A stretch of DNA of 8,682 bases from UBA11891 sp965658355 (GCA_965658355.1 CBFHRX010000047.1:1-8682); one strand, 5' to 3'. Shown: positions 1 through 7,908, counted from the stretch's first letter. Translations and numbers: made by a program. Notes: generated by a model from the sequence alone, not told the origin.

Positions 1-2
1 TT

Positions 3-323
3 ACCACTTATAAACCGACCCAACAATATGACTTTTGGCACGACCGAGCAGCCTTTCATTTTTTGACAGAGGAGAACGAAATTTCACACTACCTACAAGC
101 GGCTCAGGAAAGTATGAAAGCGGCAGGAATTTTAGTAATCGGGACATTTTCGGATCAAGGCCCCAAAAAATGCAGCGGAATAGAAATAAAACAATATTCG
201 GAAGCGACCATGACCGACCGATTTCAAGATTTTTTTGAGAAGATAAGGTGCGTCCGGGTTGATCATAAAACGCCTTTCGATACCATTCAGAATTTTGTTT
301 TTTGCAGTTTTAGGAAATTATAA
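3..323 (+). CDS. Class I SAM-dependent methyltransferase, C-terminal part (5' truncated by window edge)
   Basis: The frame is open from the left edge to a TAA, giving 106 visible residues. It reads YDFWHDRAAFHFLTEE near the start, followed by a helix, then AGILVIGTFSDQGPKKCSG, and ends in FVFCSFRKL. This is the typical second half of small class I SAM methyltransferases: the D-x-W-H-D-R-A-x-x-H-F-L segment following the SAM site, the strand after it (usually GG-hhhI-G-T-F), and a closing FxYCxF-type strand. The glycine-rich SAM motif I would lie upstream of the window. The substrate is unknown; relatives of this type are usually just called class I SAM-dependent methyltransferase. The internal ATG/TTG codons at 63 and later fall inside conserved sequence, so they are not the start. 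There is a 203-bp gap to the next gene, so no operon is evident. Confidence 0.85.
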   Translation, partial: TTYKPTQQYDFWHDRAAFHFLTEENEISHYLQAAQESMKAAGILVIGTFSDQGPKKCSGIEIKQYSEATMTDRFQDFFEKIRCVRVDHKTPFDTIQNFVFCSFRKL

Positions 324-326
324 ACG

Positions 327-405
327 GGCGCAATCTGGTATACAGACGGAGGGTTTATGGCTTGTAGAAATTAAAAAAAATCCTAAAGGCTAAAATCCAG
401 ACGCC
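327..405. repeat. Imperfect long-range inverted repeat after the methyltransferase gene
   Basis: GGCG (327-330) and TCTGG (334-338), separated by CAA, are complementary to the contiguous CCAGA-CGCC at 397-405. This gives nine pairs with a three-base bulge and a loop of 58 bases. No T-run follows on either side that would make it a classical intrinsic terminator. It may be chance or a weak 3'-end structure. The remaining sequence up to 526 shows no gene I would defend; a partial Bacteroidota -7-like CATATTTG at 493-500 lacks a well-spaced TTG partner. Confidence 0.25.
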
Positions 406-526
406 AACACAGTAACCTAATCCGCGGTTCAACTCACCTTCTATTTTGTTCACCTTACATACTTTGTTTTCAAAAAATCTGCATTTCTTATCCATATTTG
501 ACCTGTAATAAAATAAAACAAGTAGT

Positions 527-1195
527 ATGGTTTTTAATTTCTTCACAAAGTTGTTATTCCTTTTTTCGTTTTTCGCTCTGCTTAGTTGTGGTACAGATGA
601 TGAAGAGACTCCAAAGGAAGCACTAGTAGAGGAAGAAGTTCGTATTGGGTATGAGTTGGTAAACATCATTTCACTCGATTCCATTTTAGTCTGGACAAAT
701 GAAGACATTCTTACTCAAGAACAATTTGACTCCATTCAATTGCCTACTTCTTGGATAAAAAACGAGCCAAGAGAGGGAATGCCAAATTTTGGACAATTTC
801 TTCGCTCCCCAGATGCGAGCCAAGAGGGTGATTTTACTACGGCTGAACACTTTGGGTATAATTGGCTCTTTAATGCCCAAGTTATTGAAAACAATGTGCC
901 TTTACCGAGCAATGACGAAGCTTTGCTAACGGGCCGGTACATAGCCAAATTCCACGAAGTTACGTTTGATGCTGGCAGAACTCTATCTGTCTTAATTTCT
1001 CCTGATGGGGAGGAATACATTCTTATTTCTCGTGATGCCAATCGAACTACAGATATTCCGATCATACCGGATGATTGGCAGATTGAAGAAAGACTCATTA
1101 CTGAAGCACTGACTTTAGAATTACCCAACCCGACACTAAACATACGTGCCGAAAACAATCAAGACTCTTGGCAAGGACCAGTTAATTTTAAATAG
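527..1195 (+). CDS. Putative lipoprotein of unknown function
   Basis: A 222-residue protein with a lipoprotein signal peptide: hydrophobic residues 5-19, then the lipobox LLSC with the acylated cysteine at residue 21, followed by an acidic tether (GTDDEETPKEALVEEE). This predicts export, lipidation and envelope anchoring. The acidic residues just after the cysteine resemble the signal that sends lipoproteins to the cell surface in Bacteroidota, which is an inference. The mature part is mixed and acidic; its C-terminal half contains short segments such as EEYILISRDANRTTDIP, IPDDWQIEE, LPNPTLNIRAENNQDSWQGP. I do not recognise a named domain, and no catalytic or cofactor motif is visible. The ATG at 527 is chosen because it starts the signal peptide directly. 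The gene is alone between a 203-bp and a 102-bp gap, so it may be transcribed separately. Confidence 0.75.
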   Translation: MVFNFFTKLLFLFSFFALLSCGTDDEETPKEALVEEEVRIGYELVNIISLDSILVWTNEDILTQEQFDSIQLPTSWIKNEPREGMPNFGQFLRSPDASQEGDFTTAEHFGYNWLFNAQVIENNVPLPSNDEALLTGRYIAKFHEVTFDAGRTLSVLISPDGEEYILISRDANRTTDIPIIPDDWQIEERLITEALTLELPNPTLNIRAENNQDSWQGPVNFK

Positions 1196-1297
1196 ACAGT
1201 AGCGAGCTGCCTGTATTACGTATTGAAGCAGTTGTCTTTCTTCTTTAGAAAAGCCTTATCTCATGTCTACATTAAATACATACTTACGCAAACGACT

Positions 1298-2488
1298 ATG
1301 AATCAAAAACAGCAGATTATAAAGAAAGTATTTCCATTGGTGATCTTATTTTCACTGATAGTCATGACCCCCATAACTGGGCAAGAGAAAAGAAGCTACA
1401 CATTCAACAAACAGCTTATTGAGTATTATATTTCTTCTAATATGACAACAAGCTATGCGAAATTCCCAAACCACAAGGCTAAATTTATAATCGTAGATAG
1501 TACTAGTACTGTTCATGAATATTCAAAATCTAATAAAATTAACATCGCTAAAGAAGCAGGGAAACAGGAAACCTTGTATTACTATTTTAAATTACCTAAG
1601 CTCAGGGATCAAAAACAGTACCTTAAGTTTTTGGAGGGATTTATAGAAGAAAACTACAGAAAAGATTTCTTTGATAGAAACACAGTAAGCTTAAAGTTCA
1701 GTAATGAAAAGATCCCTCTCGACTGTGAATCTCTAGGGTTCTTAAATACATTTTTAGCGACACTAATTGTCGAAGAAAATTCAGAATTAGCTCATTGTAA
1801 AGAGGCCTTCGTTATTTCTGGTCGAGAAGAACAAAAGAATTTAAAAACCACCGTTAAGTATGCCCACATATCTTATAAAGCATCACAGCAAGAAAGAAAC
1901 TATTTTGAAGCCATAAGCCAATTAAAAAATTGGAATAAAACGTTCTTTTTAGATATCTCATTAGGGCAACATTTTATAGACAGTGACTATAAAACAAGTT
2001 TTGATGAAGAGACACTGGTTGACATTAGTGAAACGAATTCAATGTGGCAGATAAATATTGGCTATATGTTTTCCAATACAGTAGGTGGTTTATTAGATTT
2101 GGGCTTTATGTCGTCACAAGAACGCGATATTAATTTTAGTACACTCAGCGGAACAGGGAGTGGATTTGGAGTTTTTAAAGCAGGTCTTGGAGTGCGGTAT
2201 ATGCCTATTATAAAGAAAAATTGGAGTGTTTATAGTGATTTAAAAGGGGGCGCTTTAGCTGTAAAAGCTGCTGGCGGCACTGGCGGTATTGGAGGTACTA
2301 ATGCAACAGAAAAACAAGAATCAACTAATTATCTAGGAATTTCTGTTGGGGCAATCTACAGATTAGGAAAAGGGGTTTTTCTTAAAAGTAATCTTGAATA
2401 CACGAGCTCAAGTTTTGAAAATAGGATAGGCTCTATCTCTGGTTTTACGGGGTATACCCTAAACCTTGGAATGGGATTTAGTTTTTAA
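1298..2488 (+). CDS. Exported protein with predicted C-terminal outer-membrane beta-barrel
   Basis: A 396-residue protein. The frame is open upstream to a TTG at 1223, but the ATG at 1298 gives a proper signal peptide (MNQKQQIIKK, hydrophobic core 11-25, likely cleavage after ITG/Q near residue 29), so I start there. Residues 30-215 form a mixed domain I do not recognise, with two cysteines (143 and 167) that could form a disulphide. From about residue 216 to the end the sequence shows alternating amphipathic strands with glycine/aromatic pattern and turns (FLDISLGQHF, MWQINIGYMF, LGISVGAIYRL, FLKSNLEYTS, YTLNLGMGFSF), ending in phenylalanine. This resembles eight-stranded OmpA-like/OMP_b-brl barrels. 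A glycine/alanine-rich loop (GGTGGIGGTN, about 327-336) sits between strands. The likely role is an outer-membrane structural, adhesion or channel protein; substrate and partners are not indicated by the sequence. Confidence 0.72.
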   Translation: MNQKQQIIKKVFPLVILFSLIVMTPITGQEKRSYTFNKQLIEYYISSNMTTSYAKFPNHKAKFIIVDSTSTVHEYSKSNKINIAKEAGKQETLYYYFKLPKLRDQKQYLKFLEGFIEENYRKDFFDRNTVSLKFSNEKIPLDCESLGFLNTFLATLIVEENSELAHCKEAFVISGREEQKNLKTTVKYAHISYKASQQERNYFEAISQLKNWNKTFFLDISLGQHFIDSDYKTSFDEETLVDISETNSMWQINIGYMFSNTVGGLLDLGFMSSQERDINFSTLSGTGSGFGVFKAGLGVRYMPIIKKNWSVYSDLKGGALAVKAAGGTGGIGGTNATEKQESTNYLGISVGAIYRLGKGVFLKSNLEYTSSSFENRIGSISGFTGYTLNLGMGFSF

Positions 2489-2538
2489 TAATATTTTGAC
2501 GCGAGATAGAATAATAACAGCTTGTCCAATTTGCCTTT

Positions 2539-2578
2539 TGATATGTTCAGTTCACTAAGGTTTTTCAAAAACATATCA
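2539..2578. promoter_or_regulatory. 9-bp perfect inverted repeat upstream of the TonB receptor operon
   Basis: TGATATGTT (2539-2547) and AACATATCA (2570-2578) are perfectly complementary with a 22-base loop. They lie 78 bp before the chosen start of the receptor gene and 51 bp after the stop of the barrel gene. The spot suits either a terminator-like stem for the upstream gene (but no T-run follows) or an operator/leader structure for the receptor operon. Inside the loop side, TCAGTTCAC (2547-2555) matches eight of nine positions of the general LytTR half-site pattern, but I find no second copy at the expected spacing. A clear TTTG/TAnnTTTG promoter pair is not visible. Confidence 0.35.
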
Positions 2579-2655
2579 TTTCTTAGGTGATCTTTGTGCT
2601 GTATTTTAAGAAAGGCGAAGTAGTTAAAAAAAAGCAAGAAATAAAAAAGTTTAAA

Positions 2656-4974
2656 ATGACACGAAGAAAGAACTTCATGAAAGGATTGATTACAGTCCTA
2701 TTACTGCTTGTAACAGCCAATTTGGTGAAGGCTCAAGAGGTCACATTAAGTGGATACCTAAGGGATGCGCAGACCGGTGAAGAATTATTATATGCAACTG
2801 TCTATGTGGAAGGCTCTTTAGTAGGTGCGACCACTAATTTATATGGGTTCTATTCCTTGACCTTACCTAAGGGTTCCTACCAAATCAACTATTCCTACGT
2901 AGGCTATGAGACTCAGGTCTTGTCATTTGAGTTATCCGATAACCGCACTCAGGATATATATCTTGAAATAGCATCAAATGAACTTGAGGAGATTGTTTTA
3001 ACTGCTGAAAATGAAGATGACAATATAAAGAACACAGAAGTTAGTGTTCTGAATCTTGATATCAAAGAGGCTAAAAAAATACCTGTACTATTTGGAGAAC
3101 AGGATGTTGTCAAAACCATTCAGTTACTCCCAGGAGTAAGCGCAAACTCTGAAGGAGGGAGTGGTTTCTTTGTAAGAGGAGGTAACGCTGACCAAAATCT
3201 CATTTTACTGGACGAAGCTCCCGTTTACAATGCCTCTCATCTGCTTGGCTTCTTTTCTGTTTTTAATTCTGATGCTCTTAAAGATGTTAAATTATATAAA
3301 GGTGGAATACCCGCTCAATATGGAGGTAGGGCTTCGTCTGTAATGGATGTAAGAATGCGGAATGGAAATATGAAAGACTGGGATGTATCTGGTGGCTTGG
3401 GCCTCATCTCTTCTAGGTTAACAGTAGAGGGACCCATTGTAAAAGACAAGGGATCAGTTATGGTGTCTGGAAGACGTACTTATGCCGATATAATTGCCAA
3501 GCCTTTTTTAGACGATTCAGACGATTTGAGCTTGTATTTTTATGATCTAAACCTAAAGGCCAATTACAAGCTTGGGGAGAAAGATCGCCTCTATGTTTCG
3601 GGTTATTTAGGGAGAGATGTATTAGGCACGGAGACATTCGGATTTGATTGGGGAAATAAGACATTCACGGGGCGTTGGAACCATATTTTCAACAGTAAAC
3701 TGTTTTCAAATACTTCCTTCATCTTCTCTGAATATGACTATGGTTTTGATATAGACAATGGGGGTTCTGATGTAACTTTAGATGCTGGAATTTATGACTA
3801 CAACCTCAAACAGGATTACAATTATTATCTGAACAACAAGAACGAAATCTCCTTTGGTTGGCAGGGCATATATCATAAATTTCTTCCTTATTCATTCTCC
3901 TTTGACGGAGAAGTTCGCAGTACTGCGCAGGAGAGAAATGCTGTTGAAGGGGGCCTTTATTTAGCAAATAAGCAAAAAGTATCTGAGAAACTTGAGCTGA
4001 ATTACGGTCTGCGATTGTCTTCATTTAGTAATATAGGCGCCTACACCGAAAAAACTTTTGATGCTTCGGGTGCTGTGAAATCTGAAAGCTCTTTTGGCGA
4101 AAGAGAATTTTATAATAATTACTTCAAGCTGGAACCGCGTTTTGCTGCAACCTATCTTTTAAATTCAAAAAGCTCTATTAAATTGAGTTACAATCGGAAT
4201 GCTCAATACATGCACCTACTCTCCAATTCTACCGCAGGTTCTCCAACCGATCTTTGGATACCGAGTAGTCCTCTAGTAGAACCGACTCTTGCCGATCAAG
4301 TAGCGATTGGATATTTTAAGAACTTTAATGACAACAGCTATAAGTTCAGTGTTGAAGCGTATTATAAGCATTTGGAGAATACTGTAGATTATAAAGATGG
4401 AGCAGAAATTTTTGGGAATGACACGATTGAATCCGAACTAGTCTTTGGAAAGGGTAGGGCCTATGGTACAGAGTTTCTACTGGAGAAAACCAAAGGGAGA
4501 TTAACAGGCTGGTTGAGCTATACCTTAAGTAAATCGGAAAGGCAATATGATGAAATTAACAGGGGTACTTGGTTTTCTGCTAGACAAGACAGGACTCACG
4601 ACATTTCAACAGTGGGTGTTTATGAAGTGACACCACGGTTGTCTCTTTCGGCAAGTTGGGTATATAATACAGGAGATGCAGTAACATTTCCGACAGGTAA
4701 ATATTTCATAGATGGCAATTTAGTAAATCTATATTCTGATCGGAATGGGGATCGTATGCCTGATTATCATCGTCTGGATTTAGCGGCCACCTTGAAGTTA
4801 AACACTAAAAAGGAATCTAATTCTAGTGAACTGAACCTTTCTATCTACAATGCTTACAGCCGTTTAAATGCCTACTCTATAAACTTTGATACGAATGAAG
4901 CGGGTGTCACTGAAGCCACTCGATTAGCACTATTTGGCATGGTGCCTTCTTTAACGTGGAATTTTAAATTTTAA
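2656..4974 (+). CDS. TonB-dependent outer-membrane receptor with carboxypeptidase-regulatory-like domain
   Basis: A 772-residue energised outer-membrane receptor. ATG 2656 gives MTRRKNFMKG, a hydrophobic core 11-24 and cleavage after VKA (residue 26); a GTG at 2587 would add a charged tail ahead of the signal peptide, so it is rejected. An ATG at 2677 is a possible alternative. Residues 28-107 form a CarboxypepD_reg-like fold (SGYLRDAQTGEELLYATVYV, then YGFYSLTLPKGSY). LEEIVLTA (110-117) is a TonB-box-like segment. The plug spans about 130-235, with LLPGVSANSEGGSGFFVRGG and GGIPAQYGGRASSVMDVRMRNG. The rest is a 22-strand-type barrel ending in LTWNFKF. It is much shorter than SusC proteins (about 1000 residues), and its partner is DUF4249 rather than SusD. 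The DUF4249 gene follows after 5 bp, implying one operon. It would import or sense an unidentified ligand using the TonB-ExbBD system. Confidence 0.93.
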   Translation: MTRRKNFMKGLITVLLLLVTANLVKAQEVTLSGYLRDAQTGEELLYATVYVEGSLVGATTNLYGFYSLTLPKGSYQINYSYVGYETQVLSFELSDNRTQDIYLEIASNELEEIVLTAENEDDNIKNTEVSVLNLDIKEAKKIPVLFGEQDVVKTIQLLPGVSANSEGGSGFFVRGGNADQNLILLDEAPVYNASHLLGFFSVFNSDALKDVKLYKGGIPAQYGGRASSVMDVRMRNGNMKDWDVSGGLGLISSRLTVEGPIVKDKGSVMVSGRRTYADIIAKPFLDDSDDLSLYFYDLNLKANYKLGEKDRLYVSGYLGRDVLGTETFGFDWGNKTFTGRWNHIFNSKLFSNTSFIFSEYDYGFDIDNGGSDVTLDAGIYDYNLKQDYNYYLNNKNEISFGWQGIYHKFLPYSFSFDGEVRSTAQERNAVEGGLYLANKQKVSEKLELNYGLRLSSFSNIGAYTEKTFDASGAVKSESSFGEREFYNNYFKLEPRFAATYLLNSKSSIKLSYNRNAQYMHLLSNSTAGSPTDLWIPSSPLVEPTLADQVAIGYFKNFNDNSYKFSVEAYYKHLENTVDYKDGAEIFGNDTIESELVFGKGRAYGTEFLLEKTKGRLTGWLSYTLSKSERQYDEINRGTWFSARQDRTHDISTVGVYEVTPRLSLSASWVYNTGDAVTFPTGKYFIDGNLVNLYSDRNGDRMPDYHRLDLAATLKLNTKKESNSSELNLSIYNAYSRLNAYSINFDTNEAGVTEATRLALFGMVPSLTWNFKF

Positions 4975-4979
4975 CGATT

Positions 4980-5774
4980 ATGATTACTATAAAACACTAC
5001 TGTTTTCTTTTTATCAGCTTACTAGTCCTTTCTTCTTGTGAAGATGTTATTGAACTAGAGCTAAATTCAGTTGAAAGCCAAGTTGTTATTGAAGCAAATT
5101 TAGATGCAAGCAGCCAAACTGCTATGGTCCTGATTTCTCAAACCAATGACTTTTACGACAATACGAAACCTGAGGAAATATCAGGAGCCCTAATAACATT
5201 GCAAAGTGAATCGGGAAATACATATACCTTATCAGAAACTTCTCCAGGTACGTATAAGGCTGCAGACATAGTCGTAAACTCAGGTGAACATTTCGACTTG
5301 CTTGTAGAAATAGAGGATGATTTTTATGAAGCGACTGCACAAACACCAATAGCAGTAAGCTTAGATTCGATTATTCAATCTGATTTTTCTAGGGGACCAT
5401 TTAGTGATGAAGGAGATATTCGCCTGCTGTGTGTCTGGGAAGACCCTATTGATTTCAAAAATTTTTATAGGCTTAGAACCTATATAGACGAGGAGTTTCA
5501 ATCCGTTAGTTATAGTATCATTGCAGATAATCTAACAGGTGACGGTGAAAAAATCACATCTTCCATTCGACAACTATTCAACGAAGACACTACTGTAAAA
5601 ATCGAACTACTGAGTACCAGTGAATCGTATTACCAATATTTTTTTCAATTATCGTCTTTATCAGATGAAGGAAACGGATCCACCTCTCCTTACAACCCCA
5701 AAGGAAATTTTACCAATAATGCATTGGGTTATTTTGGCATCTATCATAGATCCGTTAGAGAAATTGAACTTTAA
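4980..5774 (+). CDS. DUF4249 domain-containing outer-membrane lipoprotein
   Basis: A 264-residue protein with a lipoprotein signal peptide (MITIKHYCFLFISLLVLSSC, acylated Cys20) followed by EDVIELELNS. The mature part has the hallmark DUF4249 layout: C-E-D-x-I-x-L just after the lipobox, VVIEANLDASSQTAMVLISQ, a substituted-beta region with ISGALITLQSE and GTYKAAD, FDLLVEIEDDFYEATAQTP, then the conserved tail NPKGNFTNNALGYFGIYH. DUF4249 proteins are nearly always encoded directly downstream of TonB-dependent receptors, probably as surface-exposed partners analogous to SusD, although no biochemical role is established. Here the gene starts 5 bp after the receptor stop, consistent with co-transcription and co-function. 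The length is somewhat short for the family, but the C-terminal signature is present, so the protein appears complete. Confidence 0.9.
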   Translation: MITIKHYCFLFISLLVLSSCEDVIELELNSVESQVVIEANLDASSQTAMVLISQTNDFYDNTKPEEISGALITLQSESGNTYTLSETSPGTYKAADIVVNSGEHFDLLVEIEDDFYEATAQTPIAVSLDSIIQSDFSRGPFSDEGDIRLLCVWEDPIDFKNFYRLRTYIDEEFQSVSYSIIADNLTGDGEKITSSIRQLFNEDTTVKIELLSTSESYYQYFFQLSSLSDEGNGSTSPYNPKGNFTNNALGYFGIYHRSVREIEL

Positions 5775-5932
5775 AATAGGGACAAAAAATCCTCCTTTAC
5801 CTACCTCCATATAGATACTAATTGTAAGGAACACTAGCTATTTATAAAACTTTATATAGACCTTTAACTTGATGTAATCCTTATATTTCTTGACTGTAGG
5901 GGATTTTTAAAAGGAAGCGTTATTTTACTATT

Positions 5933-6931
5933 ATGCATTTAGACACAAAAAAAATACTTCCTGTACTTTTATCCGTTTCGCTTCCTGGGATAGGTTTTTT
6001 TTTCTCAGAAATGGAGGATATTAGTTCTACTCCCTTTATTTACAAGTGGCTCTATACTTCTTTTGTGCTTTATTCTTTGTGGTATATACTCAGGATTACT
6101 TGGAAGTTTAATTCAGCACAAAAGCAGTTTGCCTATTTAGTTACGTGTCTATTTCTTTTTTTAGTAGTGGTACGCCTCATTTCATACTCAACTGGAATAC
6201 GCGATAATCTCAATTTTGAGTTAAATGAGTTCATAAGAGTAGCATTCTTGATTTTAATATTTATCTCAATTCAATTTGGTTTAGAATCCCAAAAGAAAAT
6301 AGATCATCTGAAAATTGAAAAGGAGCAGCTATCAAAAGAAAATTACAAAGCCCGATTGCAAAGTCTTAGCAAGCAAATAGACCCTCATTTTTTATTCAAC
6401 AGCCTAAATACGTTACGTTCTATGGTAAGACAGAACCATAGTAAATCAGAAGAATTCATTTTAAACTTATCCGATTTTTATAGAAGTACATTGCAGTATT
6501 CTGAAGAGGCAACTTTATCAATAACAGAAGAACTAACTCTTTTAAACTCATATCTACAGCTTATGAAAAGTAGAAATGAAGAAGCTGTTAATTTTAAAAT
6601 TGAAACTATCGAGAAATCATTTTCCAATTTTGTTCTTCCCTCCTTTGCACTGCAGAATGTAGTTGAAAACTGTTTTAAACACAACAGTATGTCGTCCAAA
6701 AAACCACTATACATTCAAATAGTAAGCACAACAGATGGATTTATAGAAGTGAGCAACACGATACAAGAAAAGATATCTCAGGAACCCACTAGCGGGATGG
6801 GTCTAAAATTAATTGAAAGAAGGTATGCATTACTGGGAGTAGCTAAAGGCATAACGGTATCCAGTCAAAAGGGTGTTTTCAAAGTAAAATTAAAACTAAT
6901 AAATTCTGAAAATGAACGTATTAATAGTTGA
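5933..6931 (+). CDS. LytS-type membrane sensor histidine kinase
   Basis: A 332-residue sensor kinase. Four hydrophobic segments (about 8-24, 36-54, 64-86 and 100-117) form a membrane N-terminus with little extracytoplasmic sequence, followed by a coiled-coil-like stretch (118-145, KKIDHLKIEKEQLSKENYKA). The His_kinase domain carries QIDPHFLFNSLN, with the phosphoacceptor His152. The ATP-binding part has QNVVENCFKHN (N box, 241-251) and SGMGLKLIERRYALLG (G box, 287-302). This is the LytS/YehU class, not the HisKA class. The small membrane domain and lack of a periplasmic sensor suggest it senses a membrane-embedded or intracellular cue, or a partner protein. The gene begins 158 bp after the DUF4249 gene and its stop overlaps the regulator start by 20 bp, so the two are translated as a pair. 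Confidence 0.92.
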   Translation: MHLDTKKILPVLLSVSLPGIGFFFSEMEDISSTPFIYKWLYTSFVLYSLWYILRITWKFNSAQKQFAYLVTCLFLFLVVVRLISYSTGIRDNLNFELNEFIRVAFLILIFISIQFGLESQKKIDHLKIEKEQLSKENYKARLQSLSKQIDPHFLFNSLNTLRSMVRQNHSKSEEFILNLSDFYRSTLQYSEEATLSITEELTLLNSYLQLMKSRNEEAVNFKIETIEKSFSNFVLPSFALQNVVENCFKHNSMSSKKPLYIQIVSTTDGFIEVSNTIQEKISQEPTSGMGLKLIERRYALLGVAKGITVSSQKGVFKVKLKLINSENERINS

Positions 6932-7655
6932 AGATGAGCTGCATACCGCCAAGTTATTAAAAGAAATTATCGAAGAAGACGATGCTTTTCTTGTGGTCGC
7001 AATAGTGGAAAGTATTGCAGATGCTGTAGCGTATTTGGTGAAATATCAAAGCAGTATAGATTTATTATTTTTTGATATTCATTTGGCAGATGGGTTGAGT
7101 TTTGAGATTTTTAATCACATAGACCTATACACGCCCATAATATTCTGCACAGCCTATGACGATTATGCTTTGAAAGCGATAAAAAGTAATGGTATAGACT
7201 ATATTCTGAAACCTTTTAGAAATGATGACATCCACAAATCATTAAGAAAGTACCAAACATTGGTCTCTAAATTAACTCCCGAAACACCAATGGTATTTAG
7301 TCATGAAAAGACTCGCTATCAGCAGCATTTTTTAAGTCAATTTCAAGAGCTCACGAGTATCCTCAAAGTAGAGGATATCGCTTTTTTCAGTATCGAAAAT
7401 GAGATCGTCTATCTCCGTACTTTTGAGAATAAAAAGTACCCTGTCTACAAGAAGTTGGATCATATTGAATCGGTCACTAATCCAGCGCATTTTTTTAGAA
7501 TAAATCGCCAAATGATAATCAGCAGAAAAGCAATAGAGCACTACGAGCCCTATTTAAATCGCAAAGTCATACTTCATCTTTCAGTAAAATCAGAAGTAAA
7601 GCCAATTGTAAGCAGATTGAAAGTCTCCAAATTTAAGAGTTGGCTTGAACAGTAA
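6912..7655 (+). CDS. LytTR-family response regulator
   Basis: A 247-residue cognate regulator of the upstream kinase. The receiver domain (1-118) has the acidic pair Glu7-Asp8, phosphoacceptor Asp55 in LLFFDIHLADG, Thr80 in FCTAYDDYAL and Lys100 in the invariant K-P pair (LKPF), so all catalytic positions are intact. After a linker with a basic, Gln-rich stretch (residues 128-145), a LytTR DNA-binding domain covers about 150-247; FFRINRQMIISRKAIEHYEPY and the closing VSRLKVSKFKSWL are its characteristic core. It should bind direct repeats upstream of target promoters when phosphorylated. ATG 6912 lies within the kinase gene and is followed immediately by the canonical MNVLIVEDE, so the start is secure. 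The adjacent receptor/DUF4249 operon is the natural candidate target, but this is inference. Confidence 0.93.
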   Translation: MNVLIVEDELHTAKLLKEIIEEDDAFLVVAIVESIADAVAYLVKYQSSIDLLFFDIHLADGLSFEIFNHIDLYTPIIFCTAYDDYALKAIKSNGIDYILKPFRNDDIHKSLRKYQTLVSKLTPETPMVFSHEKTRYQQHFLSQFQELTSILKVEDIAFFSIENEIVYLRTFENKKYPVYKKLDHIESVTNPAHFFRINRQMIISRKAIEHYEPYLNRKVILHLSVKSEVKPIVSRLKVSKFKSWLEQ

Positions 7656-7686
7656 GTACTTCTCTAGCCTAATTTGATTTTGAAAT

Positions 7687-7875
7687 TCATTTGGGACTCT
7701 TTGGGGTCCTTCTTCTTTTTATGGGAAGCAGGTCCAGAAACGAGGGAGTCGTTCATGATTGGCTGCTTTCTGATTTTCCTACAAGGGCAACAGTTTGATT
7801 TTCGGCAATAGTAAATGACAGAGAATCTACCAATGGGGATTTTCTTGATATTGAAAGGGATTTGTTTGTGATCCA
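7687..7875 (-). pseudogene. Decayed N-terminal fragment of a peptide-type ABC transporter ATPase
   Basis: Reading the minus strand in the frame whose codon ends at 7858 gives ITNKSLSISRKSPLVDSLSF, then TIAENQTVALVGKSESSQS, a TGA stop at 7755-7753, then TTPSFLDLLPIK and a further TGA at 7689-7687. This lines up with the start of Opp/Dpp/YejF-type ATPases: beta-strand one, V-D-x-x-SF-x-I, then T-x-ALVGESGSGKS-x-T-x-LSI-x-x-LLP. In the Walker A remnant (7756-7779) Gly, Gly and Lys are replaced by Glu, Ser and Gln, each one base change from the usual codon (GAA/GGA, AGC/GGC, CAA/AAA). The remainder of the gene, including Walker B and the LSGGQ signature, is absent, since the regulator gene ends at 7655. 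It is a relic of transport genes on the opposite strand. The match is by eye. Confidence 0.6.
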
Positions 7876-7908
7876 AAGGCAGGGGTTTATTTATTGCTAA
7901 ATTTAGAA

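Noticed and set aside
355..1158. Minus-strand open frames across the lipoprotein gene (355-708, 686-880, 736-1158)
   Set aside because: They are antisense to a gene with a clear lipoprotein signal peptide and show no domain features of their own.
1223..1297. Upstream TTG extension of the barrel-protein gene
   Set aside because: It would place 25 residues ahead of a complete signal peptide; the ATG at 1298 starts that signal peptide directly.
2587..2655. GTG extension of the TonB receptor gene
   Set aside because: It adds a lysine-rich stretch in front of the signal peptide; ATG 2656 gives a standard n-region and hydrophobic core.
5775..5932. Search for a terminator and promoter between the DUF4249 and kinase genes
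   Set aside because: Only a three-base stem (GGA/TCC) and a partial -7-like TATATTTC (5882-5889) with a TTG too close upstream were seen; neither is strong enough to annotate.
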